Source: Soonwooa sp. (GTDB taxonomy: Bacteria; Bacteroidota; Bacteroidia; Flavobacteriales; Weeksellaceae). From it: a stretch of 64,000 bases of DNA. Below the pieces are notes generated by a model. The model saw nothing but the letters and a program-made list of their open reading frames with translations, was not told the DNA's origin and made no database searches. The stretch covers positions 1 through 64,000 of the forward strand of contig NZ_JASLDS010000049.1 of the NCBI RefSeq assembly GCF_030151385.1, in the 5' to 3' direction. Position 1 is the first letter of the stretch. Each line of letters begins with the position of its first letter. This document shows positions 17,745-26,549 of the stretch, piece after piece. A program made the translations under genes and the position numbers.

Positions 17745-19682
17745 ATGAAATATTTTCTGCTGATATTTACGCTTTGCTGTTCGTTGCTTGGTTTCAGCCA
17801 AGATGTTGCGAGCGAGTCCGAAGCGACACAATCCGATTATAGCCAAACCGAAAAAATCCTCAATTATCATTCGGACATTTTAGTTGATGATAAAGGTGGA
17901 TTGGAGGTGACGGAGACTATTAAAGTTAATAGTCTAGGCATTAATATTCGTCATGGTATTTTTAGAACTTTTTTGACTGAAAGAAAACTTAACGGAAAAA
18001 ATCAAAAATTAAAATACAATATCATTTCTGTAACACAAGATGGTCAAAAAGTTGATTATCACAGCGAAACAGGTTCTGGATATTACAAAATCTATATTGG
18101 CAGCAAAGACACAGACCTGCCATCAGGACAATATGAGTTTGCAATTAAATATAAAGTTGCGAACCAGATTGGTTTTTTTGATAAATATGATGAGCTGTAT
18201 TGGAATGTCAATGGATTGGATTGGGATTTTGCAGTAGATCATATTTCAGCGAAAGTTGTTTTGCCAAGTGCAGCGAAAATTTTACAAAATTCTTGTTATA
18301 CAGGAGCCGCGAAAAGCACCGAATCCAATTGTTCTTCACAAAAAATTGATGATCATACAATGGAGTGGAGTGCAGACAATCTACGCAATAATGAGAACTT
18401 AACGATTGCAGTTGGTTTTAACAAAGGGGTTTTTGCGCCGCCGCCACCGCCAAGTTTCTTTGAGAAATATGGTATTGTTGCTATTCTATTAGCTTCTTTA
18501 CTAGGTTTGGCTGGTTATTGTTATCAACTTTGGAGAAAATATGGTATCGATCCACCGAAACCTACAGTATATCCGCAATTTAATGTGCCAGAGAATCTTT
18601 CGCCTGCAAGTCTTGGCTACATCAAAAACGAGTCTTATAACAATACTTATTTAACGGCAGCTTTAGTGGATCTTTCTATTAAAGGTTATACAAAAATTGT
18701 CGAGTCCGAATCCAAAGGCTTTTTGGGATTAGGGAAGTCTCAGATTTTTAACATTGAGAAAATTAAAGAACCAGACGAAAGTCTTCCAAAAGAAGAAATC
18801 GCATTGATGAATTACCTTTTCAAAAATCGTCATGAAGTTTCTTTGGATGGTTCTTATGATCCAAAAATTGAAGACTCGGTTCAAGAGTTTACAGTTAATC
18901 TTGATATGCAACATAAAGCGTTTCTGCAACAGGGAAACAATCAGAAATTTGTTTTGAAGCCTTTCCTTATTGCGACACTGATCTATTTTGGATGTTTGGT
19001 TTTGGCTTGCTTCAAAAATGATGACTTTGCATTTGTAATGATTGGTGGATTCTTGTATGTTATTTTAGTGGTCGTTTATTTTGTTATCACACAGTTTTTC
19101 CGAAAAATAAAAATTGTCGGTTGTGGTGGATTGATAGGCGCTTTCTTTGGGTTGATCTTTGCAGGACAGTTTTTAGCAATGGGATTTACGTCAGCAATTG
19201 AGCCAGATATTAGATACTGCATTCAGTTTGCTTTGGTTTCTTTTGTTTTGCTATTGGTATTCCAATATTTAATAAAACGTCCATCCGAAGAAAAGTTGAG
19301 ACAACAATCTCTGATTGACGGTTTCAAAATGTATATGGGAGCTGCAGAAAATGAACAACTGAAATTCCATAATCCTCCTCAAATGACGCCCGAGATTTTC
19401 GAAAAATATTTGCCTTACGCCATGGTTTTAGGTGTTGACGATATTTGGGGTAAAAAGTTTGAAGCGGCGCTATTATCAATGGCTGTGGGCTATACAGCAT
19501 CTTGGTATGTTGGTAACTATATGGGGCTTGGCAGTTTTGGCAGTTCACTTAACAACAGTCTTACCAATTCTATCAGCTCTGGATCTACGGCACCATCTAA
19601 CAGCAGTTCTGGCGGTAGCGGCTCTGGCGGCGGCGGATTTTCTGGCGGCGGCGGTGGCGGTGGTGGTGGCGGCGGCTGGTAA
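17745..19682 (+). CDS. DUF2207 membrane protein with poly-Gly-Trp tail (paralogue 1)
   Basis: A 645-residue protein: signal peptide ending near GFSQ, an extracytoplasmic DUF2207 domain (about 40-220, with LNYHSDILVDDKGGLEVTE and DELYWNVNGLDWDF), a membrane helix near 245-263, a soluble segment, four further helices near 400-520, a conserved FKMYMGAAENEQLKFHNPP block and a Ser/Gly tail that ends in a run of Gly and a final Trp. DUF2207 proteins have no established activity. It lies between lemA and its own paralogue, and the last block and tail are shared with that paralogue. Confidence 0.88.
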   Translation: MKYFLLIFTLCCSLLGFSQDVASESEATQSDYSQTEKILNYHSDILVDDKGGLEVTETIKVNSLGINIRHGIFRTFLTERKLNGKNQKLKYNIISVTQDGQKVDYHSETGSGYYKIYIGSKDTDLPSGQYEFAIKYKVANQIGFFDKYDELYWNVNGLDWDFAVDHISAKVVLPSAAKILQNSCYTGAAKSTESNCSSQKIDDHTMEWSADNLRNNENLTIAVGFNKGVFAPPPPPSFFEKYGIVAILLASLLGLAGYCYQLWRKYGIDPPKPTVYPQFNVPENLSPASLGYIKNESYNNTYLTAALVDLSIKGYTKIVESESKGFLGLGKSQIFNIEKIKEPDESLPKEEIALMNYLFKNRHEVSLDGSYDPKIEDSVQEFTVNLDMQHKAFLQQGNNQKFVLKPFLIATLIYFGCLVLACFKNDDFAFVMIGGFLYVILVVVYFVITQFFRKIKIVGCGGLIGAFFGLIFAGQFLAMGFTSAIEPDIRYCIQFALVSFVLLLVFQYLIKRPSEEKLRQQSLIDGFKMYMGAAENEQLKFHNPPQMTPEIFEKYLPYAMVLGVDDIWGKKFEAALLSMAVGYTASWYVGNYMGLGSFGSSLNNSLTNSISSGSTAPSNSSSGGSGSGGGGFSGGGGGGGGGGGW

Positions 19683-19692
19683 TCCTAACATA

Positions 19693-21732
19693 ATGAAAAA
19701 AATATTTTTAGTTTTTTTCCTAGCGATTTATTCACTGGTTTTTTCGCAAGGAATAACACCAACAATTTCTATAGAAAATCAAATTCCTGAAGATTATAAA
19801 GATAGTCTTCAGGATTCACTTTCTATTCAGCAAGAGCGTGTCATTGATTTTCATTCCGATATTGTAATTTCCAAAAAGTCGGTGGTCAAAGTTACCGAGA
19901 CCATTAAAGTCTATGCAACTGGTGAGCAAATAAAACGTGGACTTTTCCGTGCATTACCAATGCTTCGAAACATTAATGATGGTGTCGAAGAGGTTGATTA
20001 CAAAATTATTTCCATTAAAAAAGACGGTGTTAATGAAAATTACCACATCGAAAAAATGAATGGTGTTTTTAATATCTATATCGGTTCGAAAGATGTTTTG
20101 TTAAGAGCTGGATTTTACACCTACGAAATAAGCTACGAAACAACAGACCAAATTGGACATTTCAAAAATTATGATGAGTTTTATTGGAATGTTAACGGAA
20201 CCGATTGGAGTTTTCCAATAGAACATATTAGTGCAAATGTGGTATTGCCTGCTGGCGCTGATATTCTTCAAAATTCTTGTTATACTGGACGGTATGGAAG
20301 CCAAGAGTCGAATTGTACTTCCGAAAAAGTTACGAAGTTAGAAATGAATTTTAAAGCTTCTAATCTTAAACCTGAGGAAAATTTGACAATTGCAGTTGGT
20401 TTTAAACCGAATGTCTTGGAAGCGCCATCTGCTTTTTCAAAATTTATTAAAAAAAATAAAGACCGAATTCCCTTGGTTTTGGTCGCATGTTATTTGCTTT
20501 TTTACTACATCCGAAATTGGCTGAGGTATGGAAGAAACATCGAAAAACCGATTGTTATTCCACAATTCAACGCGCCTTATGATTTGTCTCCTGCAAGCAT
20601 TGGATATATTAATGCGGGCAAATACGATACATCACAACTTGCTGCCAATCTTGTAGATTTGGCGGTCAAAAAAGTGATTTCTCTTAAAGAAGATTTGTCT
20701 TCGCAAGTGGAGTACAGTGTTAACCGAGTTTATAATATTGTTAAACTTTTTGAAGGACCAAGAAGTTTGCAAGAGGATGAAGAGTTAGTGTTTAAAAAAC
20801 TTTTTAATGACAAGACAACGTCGATAAAAGTGGATGGCACTTACAATTCGCAGCTTCGAAATGCGGACACTAGTTTATCTGCTTTTTTAGAGAAAAACTT
20901 GGTCAAATTCACAATTGAAATTTCTAATATTCGCCTTGTGTACAATGCTTTATGGATTATTGTCGCGACCTTTTTATTGGGTTTGTTTTATGCTTGTTTG
21001 GTTGATGGAAGTTTTGAAATGCTTGGGATTGGATCGATGCTAATCTTTTTTGATGGCTTAATTGTAATGCTTGTTTTAACACTTTGGAAAGAGTTTTCTA
21101 AAACCTTTGTCGTTTTCGCTTTATTAGCATTTTTATCGCTTTTTTCGTTACCCTTGTTTTTATTTGCTTTTGGTAACTCAGGTGATATGACGAGATTAGG
21201 CTCAGATTGTTTTAAGTTTTTAATTTTTGGAGGTGTCAGTTTACTCATTTTTAAATACTTCATAAAAAGACCATCTGCTGATAAAATCTTAATGAAATCA
21301 GAAATTGATGGTTTCAAAATGTACCTTGGGGCAGCAGAAGAAGCGCAACTAAAATTCCATAACCCACCAGAAATGACAACGGATTTGTATGAGAAGTTTT
21401 TGCCTTATGCCATTGCTTTAGGTGTCCAAGAGATTTGGGGAAAGCGCTTTCGAGATAGTTTGGGGGCATCGGTTTTAGAATCTTCAACTTTTTCTAGTTT
21501 CGCCTTTGACTCTAATGCGGCTTCAGCACTTTCGATGTCTTTGTCATCGTCGAGTACACCAATCTATACGAGCAGTCGATCATTTTCGTCTTCTTCATCA
21601 GGTTCTTATTCGTCATCCTCGTCACGATCGTCCTCATCCAGTTCTTATTCTGGTGGTTCGCGATCTAGTGGATCAAGTGGAAGAGGTTCGTCAGGCGGTG
21701 GCGGTGGCGGTGGCGGCGGAGGTGGCTGGTAG
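19693..21732 (+). CDS. DUF2207 membrane protein with Ser-rich linker and poly-Gly-Trp tail (paralogue 2)
   Basis: A 679-residue paralogue of the preceding gene, with the same order: signal peptide (MKKIFLVFFLAIYSLVFSQ), DUF2207 domain (FHSDIVISKKSVVKVTETI, DEFYWNVNGTDWSF), a helix near 250, a soluble part, four helices near 425-530, and FKMYLGAAEEAQLKFHNPP. The tail has a serine-rich linker of about 50 residues before eleven Gly and a terminal Trp. I start at the ATG at 19693, ten bases after the preceding stop; the longer frame from 19432 only runs through the other paralogue's glycine tail. The pair looks like a local duplication that has diverged. Confidence 0.88.
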   Translation: MKKIFLVFFLAIYSLVFSQGITPTISIENQIPEDYKDSLQDSLSIQQERVIDFHSDIVISKKSVVKVTETIKVYATGEQIKRGLFRALPMLRNINDGVEEVDYKIISIKKDGVNENYHIEKMNGVFNIYIGSKDVLLRAGFYTYEISYETTDQIGHFKNYDEFYWNVNGTDWSFPIEHISANVVLPAGADILQNSCYTGRYGSQESNCTSEKVTKLEMNFKASNLKPEENLTIAVGFKPNVLEAPSAFSKFIKKNKDRIPLVLVACYLLFYYIRNWLRYGRNIEKPIVIPQFNAPYDLSPASIGYINAGKYDTSQLAANLVDLAVKKVISLKEDLSSQVEYSVNRVYNIVKLFEGPRSLQEDEELVFKKLFNDKTTSIKVDGTYNSQLRNADTSLSAFLEKNLVKFTIEISNIRLVYNALWIIVATFLLGLFYACLVDGSFEMLGIGSMLIFFDGLIVMLVLTLWKEFSKTFVVFALLAFLSLFSLPLFLFAFGNSGDMTRLGSDCFKFLIFGGVSLLIFKYFIKRPSADKILMKSEIDGFKMYLGAAEEAQLKFHNPPEMTTDLYEKFLPYAIALGVQEIWGKRFRDSLGASVLESSTFSSFAFDSNAASALSMSLSSSSTPIYTSSRSFSSSSSGSYSSSSSRSSSSSSYSGGSRSSGSSGRGSSGGGGGGGGGGGW

Positions 21733-21745
21733 TGTTTTTCGCTTT

Positions 21746-22180
21746 TTATTCTGTGACAAAAAGAATAATCTTATCCTCTTTAATTTTTGAAATTATTGTG
21801 TCTTTTCGTTCTTCAGAAATAGTATAGGTTTTCGAGTTGTAAATAATTTGCTTATTTAATTTTCTAAACTTTAAGTACTTAGGTATTTCCGAATTTTCAT
21901 TGGTTTTAAAAAGTTCAAAGAATCCGATTTTTTGCACGGCAAGACCTTCACTTCCAATAAACTGAATTTCATTTAACAAATTGAGTCGATATTGGTAAAT
22001 ATCCTTGATTAAAAAATCTTTGTTTTCAAATTTTACAAAGTTCGTTTTTGGATAAATTGATTTGTAGTTTGAATTGTATTCTGCAATGATAATTTGTTTA
22101 GGTTTCGAAAACAAAAACAAGCCTAGTAGCAAAATAACTATTAGGCTTAGTGTTATTAAAACAAATTTGATGTATTTCAA
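21746..22180 (-). CDS. Membrane-anchored hypothetical protein
   Basis: A 144-residue protein with one N-terminal helix (about residues 4-26, IKFVLITLSLIVILLLGLF) and a polar remainder rich in Lys, Ile and Asn, ending KEDKIILFVTE. I recognise no family. It follows the flavin reductase gene on the same strand with a 19-base gap, so co-transcription is possible, and is convergent with the DUF2207 operon. Composition is A/T-rich like the surrounding DNA. Confidence 0.65.
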   Translation of the reverse strand: MKYIKFVLITLSLIVILLLGLFLFSKPKQIIIAEYNSNYKSIYPKTNFVKFENKDFLIKDIYQYRLNLLNEIQFIGSEGLAVQKIGFFELFKTNENSEIPKYLKFRKLNKQIIYNSKTYTISEERKDTIISKIKEDKIILFVTE

Positions 22181-22199
22181 AAAAATGTTTGTTTAAAAA

Positions 22200-22760
22200 T
22201 TACTTCCAAAAAACCGAGCACCAATCAGCATAAGCGGTGACAAACTTTTTTAAGTATTCTGTTGTACGTTCGTCCATAGTTCCGTTTTCATCAAAAGCTT
22301 TTGAAATTTGACTTAAGTAGATTTCAGGCTGCTGCATGGTGTAAACATTAACTGATGTTAAGCTTTGTCTCAACTGATGATTGGCTCCAAAAGCGCCTAA
22401 CAATCCTGGCGAGTTACTAATGACTGCACCTGGTTTTTTAGCCCAAACGCCTTTGCCAGATGGTCGAGAAGCAATATCAATCGCATTTTTGAGAACCGCA
22501 GGCAAACCACGATTGTATTCTGGCGTTACAAAAATTACAGCATCGAGTTGACTAACTTTTTCTCTAAATTGAATGTAAGATTCTGGTAATTCATTATGAT
22601 CGTCAAAATCCTGATTGTACAGTTCTAGTTGTCCAATTGGGATAATTTCGAATTCCATATTATCTGGAGCAATACTTAGCAACTGTTCCGCAATTTTTTT
22701 TGAAAAAGATTCTTTTCGAAGACTTCCTACAAATATGCCAACATGTTTTTTATCCATCAT
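22200..22760 (-). CDS. NADPH-dependent FMN reductase family protein
   Basis: A 186-residue flavodoxin-like oxidoreductase. The phosphate-binding loop is GSLRKESFSKKIAEQLL near residue 12, and the family motif is TPEYNRGLPAVLKNAIDIASR near residue 79, followed by KPGAVISNSPGLLGAFGA. Such dimeric enzymes use NAD(P)H to reduce FMN, quinones, azo dyes or chromate; the natural substrate is not evident. Two adjacent ATG codons (22760 and 22757) are possible starts. The gene lies directly downstream of the second hairpin repeat array. Confidence 0.9.
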   Translation of the reverse strand: MMDKKHVGIFVGSLRKESFSKKIAEQLLSIAPDNMEFEIIPIGQLELYNQDFDDHNELPESYIQFREKVSQLDAVIFVTPEYNRGLPAVLKNAIDIASRPSGKGVWAKKPGAVISNSPGLLGAFGANHQLRQSLTSVNVYTMQQPEIYLSQISKAFDENGTMDERTTEYLKKFVTAYADWCSVFWK

Positions 22761-22843
22761 TTATTTTTTTGAAATCTAAAGTTATCGAATTTTGTTAAGA
22801 ATTTAAAGTAAAATTGGAATTAGACTTATTTCCAATTTTGATG

Positions 22844-23279
22844 CGAGTATCTTGCTCGTGTTCTATGTTGTATTTTAGCATAAGCGTGACGCTTGCGCCA
22901 GCGAGTTCAGGTTCGACGATAAAGTTTTAGTGATGTAAAAAACTAGATTAACAGGTCGCTCCTACGGAGCTCCGCTTATCATAAATATTGGTTTCTATTA
23001 TCAGTGCGTTCCTTCGGAACTTTTGATTAGTACATTTTTTTTCAAGAACGTTTCTACGCTGGTGTATGTATTTTCCTTGTGTGCTATTTTATGTTTTAGC
23101 ACAAGCGTGACGCTTGCGCTAGCGTAGAAAGTTTTAAAATAAACTAGATTAACAGGTCGCTCCTACGGAGCTCCGCTTAACATAAAAATTGGTTTCTATT
23201 ATCAGCTCGTTCCTCCGGAACTTTTTAGGAATACATTTTTTTTAAGAACATTTCTGCGCTTGTTCGAGCATCTTGCTCG
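22844..23279. repeat. Second hairpin-repeat array, two tandem copies
   Basis: This occupies most of the gene-free stretch 22761-23369. Three small stem-loops with three-base loops recur: AAGCG-TGA-CGCTT (22882, 23103), GCTCC-TAC-GGAGC (22958, 23159) and GTTCC-TTC-GGAAC (23008) or GTTCC-TCC-GGAAC (23209). The last two recur at 201 bases, the first at 221. A further CGAGCA-TCT-TGCTCG lies at 23265-23279, with a degenerate form at 22844. The motif around GGTCGCTCCTACGGAGCT is the reverse complement of the second hairpin of the 5.9-6.5 kb array. No gene is visible in it. Confidence 0.88.
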
Positions 23280-23322
23280 TAGCTTATTTGATTACAAAGG
23301 TTTAATGATTGAAAAAAAATCA

Positions 23323-23353
23323 GAAACAAAAAAGACATTCTTTTCAGAATGCC
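23323..23353 (-). terminator. Terminator of the DUF4290/murA operon
   Basis: GACATTC (23334-23340) pairs with GAATGCC (23347-23353) around six bases, with one G-T pair; on the minus strand a T-rich run follows. It sits 16 bases past the murA stop. Confidence 0.65.
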
Positions 23354-23369
23354 TTTTAATTATTTAGAG

Positions 23370-24677
23370 TTAAATTCTTCGAATATCTGCGCCTAAAGCT
23401 TTCAGACGACCATCGATGTTTTCGTAACCACGGTCGATTTGTTCAATATTGTGGATGGTTGATTTTCCCTCTGCCGAAAGTGCTGCGATTAACAAAGCAT
23501 TTCCTGCACGAATATCGGGCGAAGTCATTGTTGTGCCACGCAAAGGCGTTTCATGATTAAGTCCAACCACCGTTGCTCTGTGCGGGTCACAAAGAATAAT
23601 TTGTGCGCCCATATCAATTAATTTATCAACGAAGAATAATCGCGATTCGAACATTTTTTGATGTACCAAAACAGTTCCTTTTGCTTGCGTTGCAACCACC
23701 AAAATAATGGACAATAAATCTGGTGTAAAACCTGGCCACGGTGCATCAGAAATATTTAAAATTGATCCATCGATAAACTTCTGAATTTTATAATGTTCTT
23801 GTGCAGGAATCAAAATATCGTCCCCGCTTTTTTCAATTTGGATACCCAATTTTCTGAATGTATCAGGGATAATTCCTAGCTGATTCCAGTTTACATTTTT
23901 GATGGTAATTTCAGATTTTGTCATTGCAGCAAGACCAATCCAAGAACCAATTTCCACCATATCTGGAAGCATTGTATGTTCTGTCCCGTGAAGCGATGTT
24001 ACGCCTTCGATTGTTAAAAGGTTAGATCCAACTCCCGAAATATTAGCACCCATACGATTCAGCATTTTGCAAAGTTGTTGCAAATAAGGTTCGCAAGCAG
24101 CATTATAGATTCTCGTTTTTCCTTTTGCCAAAACTGCTGCCATCAATATGTTGGCAGTTCCTGTAACAGAAGCTTCTTCCAAAAGGATGAATTTTCCTTG
24201 TAATCCTTTTGCTTTTAAAGAATAATATTGTTCTTGTTCGTCGTAAGCGAATTCAGCACCTAATTCAACAAAACCTTGGAAGTGCGTGTCTAGACGACGT
24301 CTTCCGATTTTGTCACCACCAGGCGTTGGCATATAAGCTTCGCCATAACGTGCTAACATTGGTCCAAGCAGCATGACAGAGCCACGAAGTTTTGCACCAT
24401 CTTTTTTGAACTCTTTTGATTTGATGTAATCAAAATTAACATCATCCGCTTTGAAAGTATAATCGCCTTGACCATTTTTAGTAATTTTTACGTTGAGGTC
24501 ACCAAGAATTTCAATTAAATGGTTAACATCATGGATATCAGGGATGTTTTTAATTCTGATTTCCTCGTCCGTTAACAATACAGCACATAAAATCTGAAGC
24601 GCTTCATTTTTTGCACCTTGTGGTGTAATCTCGCCATGTAGTTGCTTTCCTCCTCTTATCTCAAATGCTCCGTTCAT
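23370..24677 (-). CDS. murA: UDP-N-acetylglucosamine 1-carboxyvinyltransferase (Asp-type active site)
   Basis: A 435-residue enzyme of the EPT fold that transfers enolpyruvate from PEP to UDP-GlcNAc, the first committed step of peptidoglycan synthesis. Visible are GAKNEALQILCAVLLTDE near residue 21 and the mobile active-site loop PTPGGDKIGRRRLDTHF. At the position of the catalytic Cys (Cys115 of E. coli, PGGCxIG) this protein has Asp122, encoded at 24312-24314. Asp variants in Mycobacterium, Chlamydia and Borrelia are active but not alkylated by fosfomycin. The ATG overlaps the DUF4290 stop by one base, so the two are coupled. Confidence 0.95.
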   Translation of the reverse strand: MNGAFEIRGGKQLHGEITPQGAKNEALQILCAVLLTDEEIRIKNIPDIHDVNHLIEILGDLNVKITKNGQGDYTFKADDVNFDYIKSKEFKKDGAKLRGSVMLLGPMLARYGEAYMPTPGGDKIGRRRLDTHFQGFVELGAEFAYDEQEQYYSLKAKGLQGKFILLEEASVTGTANILMAAVLAKGKTRIYNAACEPYLQQLCKMLNRMGANISGVGSNLLTIEGVTSLHGTEHTMLPDMVEIGSWIGLAAMTKSEITIKNVNWNQLGIIPDTFRKLGIQIEKSGDDILIPAQEHYKIQKFIDGSILNISDAPWPGFTPDLLSIILVVATQAKGTVLVHQKMFESRLFFVDKLIDMGAQIILCDPHRATVVGLNHETPLRGTTMTSPDIRAGNALLIAALSAEGKSTIHNIEQIDRGYENIDGRLKALGADIRRI

Positions 24678-25348
24678 TATTTTCTGTTATTTTTCTGATT
24701 GTTTTGATTATTCTGGTTGTTGTGGTGATGTCTTTTTTTCGCGTTGTTATTTGTGTTTTGGTTTCTATTATTCTTGTTGTTATTATTACGATTGTTGTTG
24801 TAATAGATTTTACTCTTATCTAGAGAATCGATGCCTGTAAGATCCAATCTGTTTTGAGAAAGATCTTTGAGGTGTCTAATAATAACATCATCCTGCACAT
24901 GCTCTTTGTTGTAGACATTGTAGGATTTTTTCATATTATTTGCGATGACTTGGATAAGAGCATCTTTTTCTTCGCCAGCTTCCAATTCGATTGCACGTTC
25001 TATCAATTGCAAAATACTTTTACCATAGAATTTGTACTCGTTATCATACGATGGATAAAGCATTTTTCTAGGTTTGGTCGACAATTCGTCGGGTGTCAGG
25101 ATTGGATATGGTGAATCTACATCAAGATCATGTTTGGCTAAAATAAACAAGTGATCCCAAAGTTTGTGTTTGTAATTTTCTTCGTCACGCAGATGCGGGT
25201 TGCGTTGTCCCATAAATTCTATAATGGATCTTGCGGCATCATTACGTTCTTCTTTGGTAGGCAGTGTTCTGCATATTTCTACCATCTCTTGGATCATTCT
25301 GCCATATTCTGGCATCTGAAGCGCATTTCTTTGGGTGTTATATTCCAT
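24677..25348 (-). CDS. DUF4290 protein with Asn-rich tail
   Basis: A 223-residue protein restricted, as far as I know, to Bacteroidota. The N-terminus MEYNTQRNALQMPEYGRMIQEM and a central segment WDHLFILAKHDLDVDSPYP are characteristic. The last 45 residues are low complexity, dominated by Asn with Lys, Arg, Gln and a short His run, which may be disordered and nucleic-acid binding (inference). Its one-base overlap with murA suggests a tie to cell-wall synthesis or growth, but its function is unknown. The promoter box ends four bases before the ATG, so the transcript may be leaderless. Confidence 0.88.
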   Translation of the reverse strand: MEYNTQRNALQMPEYGRMIQEMVEICRTLPTKEERNDAARSIIEFMGQRNPHLRDEENYKHKLWDHLFILAKHDLDVDSPYPILTPDELSTKPRKMLYPSYDNEYKFYGKSILQLIERAIELEAGEEKDALIQVIANNMKKSYNVYNKEHVQDDVIIRHLKDLSQNRLDLTGIDSLDKSKIYYNNNRNNNNKNNRNQNTNNNAKKRHHHNNQNNQNNQKNNRK

Positions 25349-25352
25349 AATG

Positions 25353-25360
25353 CAAATATA
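25353..25360 (-). promoter_or_regulatory. Candidate -7 box for the DUF4290/murA operon
   Basis: TATATTTG on the minus strand, four bases from the ATG at 25348. If used, transcription would begin at or beside the start codon. Confidence 0.5.
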
Positions 25361-25467
25361 GCAAATAATAGATTTTTTTGTTAAACCTAATCTAAGAACC
25401 TATATTAAAATTTTAGGCTTCTGGTTAAATATTTTGCGGGTAAAGCCTTTGGGGCTTGTTGCAACAA

Positions 25468-25890
25468 TTAGTCGTTGATAAATTTTTTGCGGTCGTTTTC
25501 TGTGGGAATGCGGCAATGTAGAGACATTAATTTTTTGCGGCGTTTGGCAACTTGGTCATACATAAAATCTCTAACGAAGTGTGGTAGCAGTTTTCCGACA
25601 ATTGCAGTGCGATAGAGGCCACCCAGAATTTGTGCAATTTTAATAGCAGCGTCCGATTTTTTAAGATAAAAAGATGTTGGTTTCCAAAGGAAAATACTAT
25701 CAAAATCTTGAAAATTTTGGTGTCTTTCTTTTAAAAATTTTTGCCCAAGATTAGATTGTAAGGCAGCAAACAAAAACTGGTCTTTCTTGTCCCTATCCAA
25801 AATCCATTGAACCCAAAAGTTACAAAAACCACAATCACCATCGTAGAAAACAATGTATTTATTTTGGTAATCGGCATCAAAATTTTCCAT
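25468..25890 (-). CDS. DCC-family thiol-disulfide oxidoreductase-like protein (DUF393)
   Basis: A 140-residue protein starting with the DCC-family motif VFYDGDCGFCNFWVQW, where the DxxCxxC element resembles a thioredoxin-type active site, followed by FAALQSNLGQKFL and a C-terminal basic segment. Members are predicted thiol oxidoreductases with unknown partners. Its ATG overlaps the stop of the haem-binding gene by one base; a link between a CxxCH haem protein and a thiol enzyme is plausible but not shown. Confidence 0.85.
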   Translation of the reverse strand: MENFDADYQNKYIVFYDGDCGFCNFWVQWILDRDKKDQFLFAALQSNLGQKFLKERHQNFQDFDSIFLWKPTSFYLKKSDAAIKIAQILGGLYRTAIVGKLLPHFVRDFMYDQVAKRRKKLMSLHCRIPTENDRKKFIND

Positions 25891-26351
25891 TAAAAAATAT
25901 TAGCTTCTTGTGTGTCTTGTTTAACTTGGCGGAAATAATCGAGTAAAAGTTTTTTTGCTTCGGGAGTAAGCTTAGCATCCGAATGTCCCAAAATATAAGA
26001 TTCTAAAGGCATGTTATCTTTTTCGACCATTTCGATACATTCATCCAGTTTGTGTACTTGGCTTTTTGGCTCATAGGTCGCCCAACCTGAGAAATTCAGT
26101 TTTTTTCGACCTTCGTCGATATGATTTTTTAGAAACCATGATGCTGGTGCAATGTCTGCGTACCAAGGATATCTTGTCTCGTTGGAGTGGCAATCGTAGC
26201 ACGAGGTTTTCATAATTTTTGCAATCGCAATAGGTGGTTTTTTCGTGTTTACAAAATCCATTTGCGGATTAATTTCAGGATTGGTTTTATCAATTGGGAA
26301 AAATTGAATCATGATAAAAGCGACCAAAAGTACCGTTATTACTTTTTTCAT
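25890..26351 (-). CDS. Haem-binding domain protein (cytochrome-like, CxxCH)
   Basis: A 153-residue exported protein: an N-terminal signal anchor (MKKVITVLLVAFIMIQFFP) and a haem_bd-type domain with one CxxCH site, TSCYDCHSNETRYPWYADIAP. The family is common in Bacteroidota and is predicted to bind covalent haem c in the periplasm; electron partners are unknown. It is the first gene of a two-gene unit with the DCC protein. Confidence 0.88.
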   Translation of the reverse strand: MKKVITVLLVAFIMIQFFPIDKTNPEINPQMDFVNTKKPPIAIAKIMKTSCYDCHSNETRYPWYADIAPASWFLKNHIDEGRKKLNFSGWATYEPKSQVHKLDECIEMVEKDNMPLESYILGHSDAKLTPEAKKLLLDYFRQVKQDTQEANIF

Positions 26352-26531
26352 TCCGAATGGTTTTTAAAAGGTGAATTTAAGAAAATTTCTGGTAAGAATT
26401 TTAAACGGGTTTTAAATCATTTTTTTAGGATTTGAGATAAATTGATTCTAGTATTGTTTGGAAAAGTATATTGATTTGATTGTGAGATTCATTATTAATA
26501 TTGCCCTCAAATGTTTTTATTTTAAAAAGAT

Positions 26532-26539
26532 TATCTTTG
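26532..26539 (+). promoter_or_regulatory. Candidate -7 box for der
   Basis: TATCTTTG, 136 bases before the der ATG. It implies an unusually long leader for this genome, where most boxes lie 15-45 bases from the start codon. Confidence 0.45.
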
Positions 26540-26549
26540 CAAAAAAATT

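Noticed and set aside
19432..19692. N-terminal extension of the second DUF2207 gene
   Set aside because: It reads the end of the first DUF2207 gene, including its glycine codons, in another frame (Ala/Val-rich). The signal peptide at 19693 gives the proper start.
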